This document shows, in pieces, positions 1 to 11,070 of a stretch of 64,000 bases of DNA (position 1 is the stretch's first letter; every line of letters starts with the position of its first letter). The stretch lies in NCBI GenBank assembly GCA_025175895.1, contig CM045990.1, positions 42,776,658 to 42,840,657 on the forward strand, given 5' to 3'. The translations under genes and the position numbers were made by a program. The DNA is from Wurfbainia villosa. Its lineage: Eukaryota; Streptophyta; Magnoliopsida; Zingiberales; Zingiberaceae. The notes under the pieces were generated by a model that had not been told where the DNA came from, made no database searches, and was given only the letters and a program-made list of their open reading frames with translations.

Positions 1-1728
1 GCCTAAAAACAAACGGACGGCATCTCCCCTGTACATGGAAACATATCGGGTTAATACAAGGCCCGTAGGCCCACAACAACAATATGATATACACAGATAT
101 CAACATATCAAACATACTAAATACAGCGAAAACAATACAAACAGATCAACAAGATACAAAGACCAACTGTGCACTCCGGAGTGACTTGACACGACAAGAA
201 TCATAACAGAAATCGAATCAAAGACCAAATACATACAATTGTCCGTATATCACAAATACAGAAACAATACAGGTAAAAACCCAAACCAACAATCCGTAAA
301 GATACAACAACACGGAAAATATATCCATTCGTCCGGTGTGAGATGAGATCACCGGTGAGCTCAACGTCAAGGAATCTTCTACTGTTATCCGGGCGGCAGA
401 AGCCTGTGGTCCAGGGGTGGTGAGTATAAACTCAGGGGTAATATATAGAAAGTGCATGAACAACATATAAGGATAGATCTACAAGTATACATGTGAAGAT
501 CTACAGGTATACAACATGAGTCCAATAGACATACAGTCATATCCAAATCTAATAACAAGTAACTACAATAAAGTCATACTCAGTGTATATACTAAACTAA
601 TCAACTGAACATAAAGTAATGTACCAACGTACCTGACGGTCTGTAACGCCATATGCTAGATCATCCTGAACAAGTATACTATAACATAACCATATAACGT
701 ACCAGGTCAATCCCATACCTGACCAATACTCAGACATATGAACAGTATATGATCACCTGTATAATAACCCGGTCCGTACCACACAATGACATGATGCTAA
801 TCAAATGCATATAACAGTCTGAATCAACGCATGTATCATGCTCAACACATAGCAGTAAATAAAATACAAATGACATGTATCATGATGTACAAGCATGTGC
901 AACAATCATAGCTCAAACAAATGCAGCATCTCACAGGCATATGTAAAACATATATCAAATACATGCATACATATATATATCAGCAGTGCATATGCATGGT
1001 CATGCCTGCGCACCCAACTCGCTACCACGACCCCAGTGTGGCCTAGGTGGCACGACATGACAACTATCCCGACTCCAGCCGCCACCACTCTCGAGTGACC
1101 AAGTTGGGTAGTATGAAACAGTATCTAGCCCGCCATAGAGCTATATGCTACCCACACGGGGGTCCCTACTGCTAGCCGCTCCGTCTCTACCCATGAGTAG
1201 ATGAGCACCGCACCCAGGACAACTGCACATCACACGACCACTGTCTATAGTGGGTGAGTGCGCTAACTACCACTCCGCACAGTGGCCAAGTACGCATCTC
1301 TAGCTACCACCATCCATAGTGGCCGAGAACGGCACGCACAACAATGCTCTGCCCTCAACCCTCCAACCACTACCCCGAGTGGCCGGAGAGGCAGAATGAC
1401 TGACGACTCGTCTCAACCACAAGGCAGACCCAGTCGTCAGTATGCATGAAATGTAATGATGCATAGCTCACACACAAATCCTCGCAACACTCCCTAACTC
1501 ACGGGGAGACCTAGTCAACAAAAAGTCAACCATGCAAGGACTTTAATCCATAAGACTCTCTCTATCACACAGAGTCATACACACCTGACAGTCAACCATG
1601 CTAAGACCTCTAGTCAGTAGCGAGATACCATCAACCGTCCATATAACCATACTCAGGCACACAATCCATAATGGATATACCATCACACTAGGACCTCTAG
1701 TCCATGGTCACATACTGACAACCATACA
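1..1728. other. Noncoding, hairpin-rich region; unidentified repeat
   Basis: I see no credible coding region here. The sequence is AT-rich up to about 900, then GC-richer with short inverted repeats (listed separately). It ends abruptly at about 1728 (...CATACA), where copia polyprotein coding begins in mid-domain (FACRVYN...). The CA end and the abrupt change suggest the end of an LTR or UTR of another retroelement that truncated SIRE-a. The family is not recognised and the left boundary lies outside the window. Confidence 0.4.
1036..1410. repeat. Degenerate CCACT...AGTGG stem repeats
   Basis: At least five short inverted repeats of the form CCACT-N4to9-AGTGG(CC) occur at irregular spacing, for example CCACTCCGCACAGTGG, CCACTGTCTATAGTGG and CCACTACCCCGAGTGG. 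Each could form a 5-6 bp stem with a small loop. No protein-coding potential explains the conservation of the stems. Confidence 0.5.
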
Positions 1729-1732
1729 CTTT

Positions 1733-2895
1733 GCATGTAGAGTATATAACCACGACACCCTTAGAGTCGATGAGACTATCAATGTAGTATTTGATGAAGG
1801 ACACAAACCTACAAAACCCCCGGCAACCCCAATTAGCGAGCCGACTCATACTAGACCTAACTCTGATCCGGAGATCAGGTCTAGTGTTAATCCTAACCTA
1901 AGTCAACCAAGTCACTCTATCGACCAAGTGATAGATGACTCCAACCAAACTAGAACTCAAACAAGCCATCCTATGGATCAAGTTGTAGACTCAAACCCAA
2001 ATCCAACTAGGACCCAAACGAATCATCCTATCGACCAAGTGATAGGTGATCCAAGTCTAGGAGTTCGAACTAGAGCCTCATACAAAAACCTTAGTCAAAT
2101 ATCTTTGATTTCTAAAATTGAACCCAAAACTATTGACCAAGCTCTTCTTGATCCCGATTGGATTATTGCAATGCAAGAAGAGTTGGCTTAATTCACTAGG
2201 AACGAAGTATGGGAATTAGTACCACCACCTAAAGATAAAACAATCATTGGAACAAGGTGGGTGTTTAGAAATAAAATTGATGATAAAGGTGAAGTAGTTA
2301 GAAATAAAGCTAGACTAGTTGCTAAAGGGTTTAGTCAAGTCGAAGGTTTAGATTACGACGAGACCTATGCCCCAGTAGCTAGATTAGAGTCCATTCGAAT
2401 GCTATTAGCATATGCAACACATCGAGGATTTAAATTGTTTCAAATGGATGTGAAATCTGCATTCTTAAATGGATACATTAAAGAAGAAGTTTACGTTAGT
2501 CAACCCCCCAGTTTCAAAAGTTTAGACAAACCCAATCATGTCCTTAGGTTAAAGAAAGCTCTTTATGGACTTAAACAAGCTCCGCTAGCTTGGTACGAGA
2601 GACTTTCGATTTATCTTAAGTCCAATGGCTTTAACCAAGGTGTAGTTGACCCAACCATTTTCGTAAAAACCTTAGGTAAAGACATATTCATAGCCCAAAT
2701 CTACGTAGATGATATTATTTTCGGAACCACCAACTCAATCCTACTAAATGAGTTCATTTAACTTATGGAAAGTGAATTTGAAATGAATTTAGTAGGCGAG
2801 TTAAGTTTCTTCTTAGGTTTACAAATTAAATAAACTAAAGATGGAATATACCTACATCAACGCAAATATACTAGGGAATTAATTAAACGCTTTGG
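1733..2895 (+). pseudogene. SIRE-a pol: linker plus reverse transcriptase (broken)
   Basis: The reading frame enters at FACRVYN...VVFDEG, the usual stretch just upstream of the copia RT. A Thr/Asp/Gln-rich linker with three related 18-19 residue repeats follows (about 1910-2070). The RT has the usual copia blocks: WELVPPP, GTRWVFRNK, ARLVAKGFSQ, VARLESIRMLLA, MDVKSAFLNG, ALYGLKQAP and the catalytic YVDD (QIYVDDIIFG, about 2699-2728). Stops interrupt it near 2189, 2759 and 2831, so it cannot give a full-length protein. The domain order matches an RNA-dependent DNA polymerase of a Ty1/copia polyprotein. Confidence 0.85.
1905..2075 (+). repeat. Three-copy coding repeat in the integrase-RT linker
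   Basis: The motif SHSIDQVIDD, then SHPMDQVVDS, then NHPIDQVIGDPS appears three times, with TRTQT spacers and a period of about 18-19 codons. The last copy matches the single HPxxQVIGDP motif normally seen before the RT of SIRE-type elements, so the first two look like local duplications. Confidence 0.65.
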
Positions 2896-3703
2896 AATGC
2901 AAGACGCTAAAATTATTAATACCCCAATGGAAACTAATGTGAATATAGAAGAAGATTTAATCGGAAACTCAATTGATTTAAAATACTATAGGAGCATAAT
3001 AGGGAGTCTTCTTTACTTAACTGCAAGCCGACCTGATATCCTATTTGCAGTAAGTATGTGCGCAAGGTTCCAAACCTGTGCCAAGGAGTCTCACCTAACT
3101 CTAGTCAAGCGTATCCTTAGATATCTAAATGGTACACTTAATGTCGGTATTTGGTACCCTAGATCTACCGAGTTCGAACTAAACGGCTACTCCGATTCGG
3201 ACTATGCCGATAGTAAGCTCGATAGAAAGAGCATGAGTGGTTGTTGTCAACTTCTCGGCTCGAGTCTAGTGAGTTGGTGCAGTAGGAAGCAACACTGTGT
3301 TGCCTTATCTACCACCGAAGCCGAATACATCGCGATGGGTGAGTGTGTCACTCAGCTTCTTTGGATGAAGCACACTCTCCGCGATTTCAAGTTAGACTTT
3401 ATGAACACAAAACTTCACGTATATAACATTAGTTCAATTAATCTTACTAAGAATCCAATATGTCACTCTAGGACCAAACATATAGAGGTCAAACACCATT
3501 TCATTCGAGAACATGTGGCCAACGGAGCCATACAACTCAAATACGTCGAATCAAAGTCTAACTTAGCAGACCTATTTACTAAACCTCTACCCGAAGCCGA
3601 ATTTAGTCTATTAAGACGAAAATTGGGCATGTGTGTAGTAGAAAAGGAACTTGCAAATTATATTTTCTTACTACTATTTCTTAAATTTTCATTTTTATGG
3701 AAC
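2896..3703 (+). pseudogene. SIRE-a pol: connection and RNase H domain
   Basis: An open stretch of 269 codons covers the RT connection (YRSIIGSLLYLTASRPDILF) and the copia RNase H (SDSDYADSKLDRKSMSG, SLVSWCSRKQHCVALSTTEAEYIA, HIEVKHHFIREHV, DLFTKPL). The Asp and Glu positions expected in RNase H are visible in YSDSDYAD and TEAEY. The ISS(I)N stretch, where a catalytic D (CDN) is usual, reads VYNISSINL, so one catalytic Asp appears lost. The real product would be the C-terminus of a polyprotein, not a separate protein. Confidence 0.85.
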
Positions 3704-4549
3704 TAGCATAGGACATACCTTAGATATCATGCACCTATAGATTTAAGGAGCCAATACATCTCACAACACATAGGACTAATGTGTTTGTGTACTTAGCCAC
3801 GTAGATGGGCGTGAGATGTTAGGACCTTACTCCTGGTTCCAGATGTAGAGCTAGTGCATCGCTATGAACCACGGAGTATAATCATACATACTAACCGACT
3901 CTAACCAGGACTGGTTGATCTTTCATATCAATCAAGCCAAATATGAGTCGAACATTTTATAGATGAACTTATTTTCAGTATATTATTTTCAAAATAATGT
4001 GGAACATGTTTGGACTTTATATTTAACACTTATTTTTGTTTTCCACACACACCCTCACTCTTTTCGATATATGACAAAAGGGGGAGAAAAAGGCCAAAGT
4101 TAAGGGGTCAAAATTTTTTTTATAACTTAACTCTTACTTTATATTTAAACCAAAAGTTAACTTTAAGTTTTGAAAACTTATTAAGACCAAGTTAAGATAA
4201 TTCTTAACTTAAACTTATTTGTGCCATCAACGTTTTACTCATTTTTAATGCTTTACTTAAAGGGGAGAAAGGGCCAAGTTAAGAAGAAATCTTAACTTAA
4301 ACATTTTACTAAGGCCAACTTTAAGTAATTACTTAAAGTAACCCTCAAGGGGGAGGATTAAGGTCTTTCTTCAAGACTCACCCTCGGTCAAGGGGGAGGT
4401 TTCCTCAAGGGGGAGTACTTGAAGAAAATCCTTACTACTCCAACTTAATCTTCTTTGTTTCTTGTTTGTTTCTAATGCACATTATTCTTCATGCTTGCTA
4501 TTTACTTAACTTTGTATGTGGGTTTGCCATAAATCAAAAAGGGGGAGAT
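3704..4549 (+). other. SIRE-a 3' untranslated region with repeated polypurine tracts
   Basis: No gene is present. At least six GGGGAG or GGGGGAG tracts occur, at about 4076-4092, 4259-4273, 4346-4356, 4389-4400, 4405-4415 and 4537-4549. Repeats of AAGTTAAG and CTTAACTTAA lie between them. Long noncoding 3' regions with several PPT-like tracts are typical of the SIRE/Maximus lineage. Confidence 0.7.
4537..4549 (+). promoter_or_regulatory. SIRE-a polypurine tract (plus-strand primer)
   Basis: AAAAAGGGGGAGA ends immediately before the TGTTGG start of the 3' LTR, where plus-strand DNA synthesis is primed. Position and base composition both fit. Confidence 0.8.
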
Positions 4550-5682
4550 TGTTGGTGCAGTAGGCACCTAAGTTAAACCTGAGTTTTGATTATAGCAAAC
4601 GATACAAAGTTAAGCTCATGTCGTTATCTCACGAGCTGAATCGAGTGCGCAGAAGATTGCTATAGCTGGAGCTGAAGGCTAGCGACACCCGGAGGAAGCC
4701 GCGGTGGTCGGGCGACACTCGAGTGACTTCGGAGGGAGCCGAAGGAATCGAGTGGAAGGCCGGAAGCAAAAGCAACACGTAAGTATCGAGGTAAGCTCGT
4801 GTGTGCGAGCGTAAGTGAGTTTGTATCCTCGTTACGGGGATGATCTTAAGCGTAGATCCAACCAAAGACATCCTATAGATGGTCTAGGTCGAGATCGGAC
4901 GGTCGACGACCGTCGAAATTATGTTTTTGTTGAGCTAACTTTGACTTGCAGCAAGCATCATGTTTTTGTTGAGCTAAGGACTCGACAATCGATCGATCAT
5001 CGCCACCGGAGGTTACCACTGATCCGATGTCGCCATCACCGATCGATGATGGCCATCGATCGGTGATGGTCAATGATCGATTCGAGGAGTCAAGGTTTAT
5101 CACCAAATTTCAAGGGGAGTGGTGCTCAAATATGATTGGCTAGGGTTCCTCTCGAAAAGGGGCTCAAAGGCTATAAAAGGAGGTCCTAACCTAGGGTTTC
5201 ATCATCAATTCTAAGTGCTCAAAAGCCTCCACAACACTGTGACTCTCCGATAACTCTACGACAACAAAGTGCTGCCAACAACCCTAGTTTAAGTCCTATC
5301 TTTGAGTTGTTGGTATAATCTTGTTTTGTCATTTCTTTTAATCTTGCAATTCGTTTGTTAATCGAGGCTTTCTACCATTGCATTTCATTTTAATAGAAGA
5401 GAGGGTTTGTCTCTCTATCTTGTGCTTCGAAGGTTTTTGTAATCGTAAAACTCCTACCTCCAACGAGGAGGAGTATTTTAGTGAATTGCCCTCCGTACAC
5501 GGTCTAGGACCGTTAGGGCCTTGAAGTAGTAGCCGAAGGTTATGAACCAAGTAAAAAAACTATTTGTCTCATTTAGTTTTTATTTACATTTCCGCTGCGT
5601 TTAATTTTCTACCGAACGATTTAAAAGAAAAAGTTTCTATCGCTATTCACCCCCCCCTCTAGCGATCCGCTTCGATCCAACA
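4550..5682 (+). repeat. SIRE-a 3' LTR (1133 bp)
   Basis: It starts TGTTGGTGCAG after the PPT and ends GATCCAACA, giving perfect 6-bp terminal inverted repeats TGTTGG/CCAACA. A TATA-like box (CTATAAAAGG, 5171-5180) precedes the presumed transcription start. The 3' part carries CGCTATTCAC-C(n)-TCTAGCG, also found in the other SIRE-type LTRs here. The middle (about 4980-5100) is rich in GATCGAT-type palindromes. Confidence 0.85.
5171..5180 (+). promoter_or_regulatory. TATA-like box in SIRE-a LTR
   Basis: CTATAAAAGG lies about 620 bp into the LTR, a plausible core promoter for genomic RNA. No further promoter element is clear. Confidence 0.5.
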
Positions 5683-6705
5683 GAAAATACCAAAAACATG
5701 ATTAAAATTGAAATCAGAAAATATTGGACTGTAGTTCAGGTGGGCAGTCGACTGCTATCAGTATGGCAGTCGACTGGCACAAAGGATTCCGAAATTCTGA
5801 TTTTCTGGGTGAAATTCAAAAATGGATTATAAATTCCAGAAAATTCGAAAAATCATGAAATTTGAGGAACATATTTCTTTTAAGTATATCTATCAATGAA
5901 AAATAGTTTTTCAAGAAAAATCATTATATTTTCCGAGATTTGCCAAAAATCCAAAGGCTTTAAAAACCACTAGTTTTTGAGCATGTTAGTATCCATTTTA
6001 ACACCTAGTATTGCTTAGGATTGTTTCAAAACACGAATACATGGATTTTAAAGTAAGAAATTGTTTTGAAAACATATGAAATATCCAACCATGATCTTTG
6101 GGCAATATGTCTATGAATTAAACATAAGCCTTCCCCATGATTGGTCTATTATTGCTATTTTGATACTTTAAATGACCATCTAAGTGCCATAGGCATTAGT
6201 GGACATTTTGTATCATCCTAACATCTCACCCATGCTAAGTTTTCAATCAAAGTAGCCTATGGTGAGTGTGAGATGCATCCTAGGGGGTATTTGTATATAC
6301 TTAACCATCATATTCATACAATTCTATCAAGATTAAGTATCAACCTAACAATCCTCATGATCATAAAGATATATATGACTTAATTTCACATTATGATCAT
6401 GAAATACATGTATTCATTGAATTGTTCTCATGCATTAGGTATTATATCATGATAATAAATAAAGTATCACCTAAAACATGATTTAAACCTATTTCTCATG
6501 ATGACGTGCCAAATTTTAAAATCATAAATCATGATTGCAAACATACATAGCAATTACATTAATCATCATGATTTAAGCATTATTAACTATTTATAGGCAC
6601 GTTATCATCACCTAACACTATTTAAAAAAATGTTGTCCCGCCATCCTAAGTCAACCAAAATATGATATAGGTCAATTGCATATGGTTGACTACCCTAGGG
6701 GTTTT
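5683..6705 (-). other. SIRE-b internal region with no clear gene
   Basis: About 1 kb of AT-rich sequence downstream of gag (on -) with no open frame or protease motif. It holds two perfect CAGTCGACTG palindromes (5745-5754 and 5767-5776), also found in the SIRE-c and solo LTRs. It may be a noncoding gag-pol spacer. Confidence 0.5.
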
Positions 6706-8442
6706 CTAACCCTTAAGGATGGATTTTGGAACCCAAAATAAGTTCTTGCCTATTGGGTTCACTAGAAATTCCTTAGGAATCCATTTCCTAGCAATTACTT
6801 TCTTATTATCTTGTCCCCTAGCAATTAGGCATTTGTAGGCCTTTGCATTTTTCTTTTCTTTATAACCTAGGCCCTTCTTATTAAAACTTGCCCTTTGGCT
6901 CCCTATGGTCATGTTCAAGGTGTTGGAGCCTATTGTAAACTTTTCTAGAGCTTTTGTCAGATAGTCTACCTTTTCCCTTAAAGCCCTATTCTCATCCATA
7001 CATGCATCACTAACATTAAATGACATATATTCATGTGAGCATGCTTCATTTAAGCTAGAAGAAATATTATCATTATCATTTAAGCATGCTTTTTCTAGTT
7101 TGTTTTCTAAGTCCTTAATTTGATCTAGCATGCTCTTATTTTTCTTCTTTGCTCTAAATAAATCCCTAGTTAAGCTAGAAACCATGGAAACTATTTTCTT
7201 GGGAGTTAGATTTGTTACCATAGCTTCCATGTCTTCTTCTTCTTCTTCGGATGAAGATGTAGAGGAGGCTCCCCCTTCACTTGAGCTCCCTCCACTTGAG
7301 CTTGATCCTTCATTTTCGGTGGAGGAGCAATCCAAGTCATCAAAGGCCATCAAGGCCAAATTGGTGACAAAGGCATTCTCCTCATCCGATGATGATGAGG
7401 AGGATGAGGAGGGATCATCCCAAGTCCTTGCCTTGAGAGCTTTGGCCTTTCCCTTTTCCTTTGTCTTCTTCTCCTCTTCCTTTTTCTTCTTGCTCCCCTT
7501 TTTCTTCTTCTTTTCTTCCTTCTTTTTTCTTTCTTCCTTGCTCTTGTTTAGGAGGGGACAATTATCCCTTATGTGTCCCTCTCCTTGGCAATTGTAGCAA
7601 ATGATTTTCCCCCTTGGTCTTCTATTCCTATCATTTGATTTGTTAAAATGAAACTCTTTTAAAGCACGTCTTACCCTCCTTACCATATAGGCTTCTTCGG
7701 TGCTATCCATGGAGGAGGAGGAAGACGCTTCATCATCGGAGGAGGAGGAGATCTCCATCTTCTTCTTCCCCTTGTTTGCCAACAATGCTACTCCTCTTGA
7801 GGGTTGTATTTTTGGCTCTTCTTGTATTCCTTCAAGCCTAGATTCATGTAATTCCATAGTGGAGAAAAATTCATCTAGAGTACTTACCTCTAGATTCTTT
7901 GAAATGTAAAATGATTCCACCATTGAACTCCACTTGGACGATTGGGGGAAAGCATCTATGGCCTTCATTATCATATCGCGATTTGAGAGCCTTTCACCTA
8001 CACTTGTTAGTCCAATCAAAATTTCCTTAAACTTAGAATGTAAGGAAGTTACCTTTTCTCCCTTTTCTAATTTAATGTTGGATAGTTGGGAGCGGAGGAG
8101 ATCTCTCCTTGCTAGCTTCGCCTCGGATGTGCCTTCATGAAGCTCAATTAGCTTCTCCCACATCTCCTTGGCACTTAGGCATTCTCCTATTCGGTTGATT
8201 TCTTGTTGGGGGAGCACATTGAAAAGATGATGCTTTGCTTTTGAATTTGCAAGGTGCTCTTCCCTTTGCTTTTTGGTCCACCTAGATTTCTCTATTGGCT
8301 TCCCCTCTTCATCCCTAGGCAAAATGAAACCGGATTCCATTGTAATCATAATATCAAAAAAAACTGCTTCGTAACACTTCCATTCGCTTTTTCCACCAAG
8401 CGACCTCCTTCAAACTCAGAGGATGGATGTTGGAGCCGCCAT
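6706..8442 (-). pseudogene. SIRE-b gag (nucleocapsid), nearly intact
   Basis: This is the structural protein of a copia virus-like particle. An open frame of 547 codons starts at 8349. The likely original start is ATGGCGGCTCC at 8442. The intervening KEVAWWKKRMEV block, the usual W-x-KRME core of SIRE gag, lies in another frame and is separated by an eight-base A/T homopolymer near 8358. Visible parts are a UBN2-type gag core (KAKHHLFNVLPQQEINRI, KEMWEKLIELHEGTSEAK), an acidic Ser-rich stretch, one CCHC zinc knuckle (CYNCQGEGHIRDNC), a Lys/Glu-rich segment, a coiled-coil-like part and the C-terminal WVPKSIL motif typical of this lineage. The ORF from 8349 may be real, but the frameshift argues for a decayed copy. 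Confidence 0.8.
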
Positions 8443-8486
8443 TTTGAAAGTTGCTTGTTGTATGTTAGTCCTCATGCTTTCCTTTG

Positions 8487-8498
8487 CTCGATACCACT
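8487..8498 (-). promoter_or_regulatory. SIRE-b primer binding site
   Basis: On the - strand the LTR end ...CCCCTACA is followed by AG and TGGTATCGAGC, one base shorter than the initiator-tRNA-Met-complementary TGGTATCAGAGC used by most plant copia elements. This fixes the LTR boundary and the orientation. Confidence 0.75.
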
Positions 8499-9686
8499 TG
8501 TAGGGGATCGAACGGCCGCTAGAGGGGGTGAATAGCCCTCTTACGATGGATGTCGAATTCTTCGCTCGCTTGCTCGCCTACACAATCGTAGCGCAAGCGA
8601 AGCATAAACAATAAAGACAAAGCAATAAACGAAAATACAAACGCTAACAAAGAAGATGTAACGTGGTTCACGGCTACGCCGCTAATCCACGGTCCGATTC
8701 GTCCAAGGTGAATCACTCCTCCAAATCCACTAGATCTCTCCTTTGGACAAAGCTAGGTGGAGGTAACCTCTTTTACACAAGGATCACTCTTCTACAATAG
8801 AATAGAGATTAGAACAAGTAGAAGAGTAAGGAATCGTGTATGACACTTTGGGAGAAGTTTATAGCTCAAGCATTAACCTCCCAAAGTCCCACTCTCTCTT
8901 TATAGAGAGGAAGATTTTCTTCCGCTGGCCGCCACTCCGATCACCGCTCTTGGCAATGACCGTCATTACTACAATGGCCTCCGAACACGCCGGATCTCGA
9001 CCGATCGATGGACCTCACCGATCGATCGCCTCCATAGTCGATCGCCGATCGGCCACGAGCGGTTCTCGCGCTCCACGACATCCTCTGGCTGATCGCCATT
9101 CCATATAATCGATCACCGGGTATAAACCCATCATGGATACGGTCGAACACACTCGATTGGGCAATGACCGCCATTACATGACAATGATCGGTGTCAGGTG
9201 AAACTCAAACTTAACATAAGTTTGAGCTTCCGGCGGTCGGGTAAACCTTAACCCTTGCGGTCAAGTCTCCGACACTCAGCCATTCGGCCAAGTTCACCTA
9301 ATGAGCTACTTACATTTCACTCATTCTCTCATCTCACTCGAAGTCCCTCGCCGAAGCTCTCTTCGTTCGCGGCCACGTCCCTCGGCAGCATCAGGCGCAT
9401 GGCTCTGCAATGCTCCTTCGCGTCTCTTGCCTCCGAAGTCTGCTTCCTTGGCTTCACTCCAAGTCATCTCGTCTGGTGGTCCCTCGGATGCTCCAAGCGC
9501 ACGGCTCTGCAATGCTCCTTCTCCGACTCAGGCACGAGGTTGTGAGGGTGAACCTGCCAAGGCTCCATGTGCGAATTACTAAGTTCTGCAAGACTCCAAC
9601 GCACATATCAAATAACAATACCAACCTAACTTAAACCCTTTGCCACACACATCAAAACCTTATCATGGCAAGAGATTGCCCTAACA
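8499..9686 (-). repeat. SIRE-b 5' LTR (1188 bp)
   Basis: On the - strand it begins TGTTAGGGCAATC at 9686 and ends CCCCTACA at 8499, next to the PBS. It carries the CGCTAGAGGGGG-TGAATAGC block shared with the other SIRE-type LTRs. A TATA-like box (CTATAAAG on -, about 8897-8906) and GATCGATCGG-type palindromes (about 8995-9110) are visible. The outer edge at 9686 is inferred from the TG end and the return of SIRE-c gag-like sequence. Confidence 0.65.
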
Positions 9687-11070
9687 ACCTTCTTAGTGGC
9701 TTCCCTAGGTTTCCTTGAAACCCTAGCCACTAGGCACACACCTTGGTTACCCTTAGGGATGACTTTCCTAGTAACCTTGGTCTTCCTAGACCTAGGTTGT
9801 GTTCCATAATAAAATGGAACACTATGATAGGTCTTTTTGGGTTTAAGCTTGCCCTTGGATGGTTCTTATTTTTTAGGTCTTTGACTTTGACTTCTAGACC
9901 TTAGGCTTTGACTATTTGACCCTTGCATTTGATTTTGTATATTTCTAAGGGTCTTTTCAAGTTTCTCAAGCCTTGACCTCAAGGCTTGATTCTCTAAATC
10001 TAATTTTCCAATTTTTGAATTTTCATCTATTCTTTGGACATTGTTTTTCTTAGGTATATGTCTAGTCCATTTAGGGTTAAAACCTAGGTGATCTTCTATT
10101 TTCTTAATGGATTCTCTGGGTAAGGTTTTTCTAGGGACATTAGTCCCAAATTTTTCCTTATTTGAAATATGATATGATTTTGTACCTAGACTATAAAATC
10201 TATTTCTAGCATGCTCTTTATAATAAATAGCAAGATTGCTAACATTATTTCTAGCATGCTTTTGCCTATAACTTATTTTACCTTAGGGTTAGCTTTCAAA
10301 GCTCCCCCTACTTGTGATGCTCCCTCTTTATCTTGGATTTCCTTCTTCCCAAGGCATTGACTCCTAAAATACCCTTTTTTGTTGCATTTGAAACAAGTGA
10401 TGTGCTCCTTGCTTCTTCTAGTGGGGGCACCGACATCCTTGACTTTTTCGTTGACTTTTGGTGCCGGAGGAGTCTTTCTAACTCTTTTTGGACACTTAAT
10501 CTTATAGTGTCCTTGCTCCCTACACTTAAAGCATATAATGTGAATTTTATCATTTATTGAAATGCTTGAGTTACCTAGGTCAATGACGACCGGATTTTAA
10601 GCTTCTTCATCTTGACCGGATGTTGAAGGCTCTTCTCCTTCCTCCAACATGGAAAGTGATCCCTTCTCCCCCTCAATCCTAGAGGTGGAGGCTTCTTCCA
10701 TCTCTTCTTCCTCTTTCGATTCGGATATTGATTCCCTATCAATCTTCGAATCCTCAAGCTCTCGGGATGAAGATGTTCTTGCTTCTTCTTGAGCTTGAGA
10801 GGATGAGCACTCCTCTTCTTCTTCTTGTTCTTGGATCGGTGATGGATTTTCATGATATTTTGTCAATTCGCTCCAAAGCTCCTTGACATCCATGTAATCC
10901 CCTAGGCTACACAAGATGTCATTAGGAATCAAATCAAAAATAAAATTGACTACTTTCTTATTTTTATCAAACTACTGGAGTTGCTCCTTGGTCCATCTCT
11001 TCTTCTTGAGGAAGCCTCCCTTTGGTCCTCTTGGATAGTTAAATCCCTCCATCACGATGGACCATTCTTC
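9687..11070 (-). pseudogene. SIRE-c gag, main part (broken)
   Basis: On the - strand this continues the gag start found at 20547-20425. Visible are RGPKGGFLKKKRWTKEQ, the core FDLIPNDILCSLGDYMDVKELW, an acidic Glu/Ser-rich segment and two knuckle-like motifs. The first, CFKCREQGHYKIKC, is a complete CCHC. In the second, CFKCNKKGYFRSQC, the zinc-binding His is Tyr. A basic spacer with YHSVPFYYGTQPRS and VTRKVIPKGNQG follows down to about 9690. Stops and frameshifts lie near 10975, 10600 and 10270. Confidence 0.75.
11066..11070 (+). repeat. Copia-B target-site duplication, left copy (TCTTC)
   Basis: TCTTC immediately precedes the 5' LTR and matches 20420-20424 exactly. A 5-bp direct repeat is the expected integration scar. 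Confidence 0.9.

Larger units (their letters stand above)
1729..5682 (+). mobile_element. SIRE-a: 3' half of a SIRE/Maximus-type Ty1/copia element
   Basis: The order is integrase/RT linker, reverse transcriptase, RNase H, long 3' UTR with several GGGGGAG tracts, PPT and 3' LTR. The copia order (RT after integrase) and the linker motif HPxDQVIGDPxxGVRTRA point to the SIRE/Maximus group. Gag, protease and integrase are missing, so the element is 5' truncated at about 1729. The LTR ends at 5682 and is followed by GAAAA, the expected 3' TSD copy; its partner is outside the window. It lies within SIRE-b. Confidence 0.8.
5683..9686 (-). mobile_element. SIRE-b: 5' half of a - strand SIRE/Maximus-type element
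   Basis: Read on the - strand: 5' LTR (9686 to 8499), PBS, short leader, gag (8442 to 6706), then about 1 kb without a clear reading frame. There the + strand SIRE-a joins at 5682/5683. Pol would lie left of SIRE-a, outside the window. The 5' LTR is followed at 9687 by SIRE-c gag sequence, so SIRE-b appears inserted in SIRE-c. The expected TSD is ACCTT at 9687-9691; its partner is not visible. Confidence 0.7.

Noticed and set aside
218..466. - strand ORF of 82 codons with hydrophobic C-terminal half
   Set aside because: Short, isolated and within hairpin-rich noncoding DNA. No motif or gene context; hydrophobicity follows from AT-rich sequence.
7130..7597. + strand ORF of 155 codons opposite SIRE-b gag
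   Set aside because: It is the antisense shadow of the Lys/Glu- and Ser-rich gag region (Phe/Ser/Leu runs).
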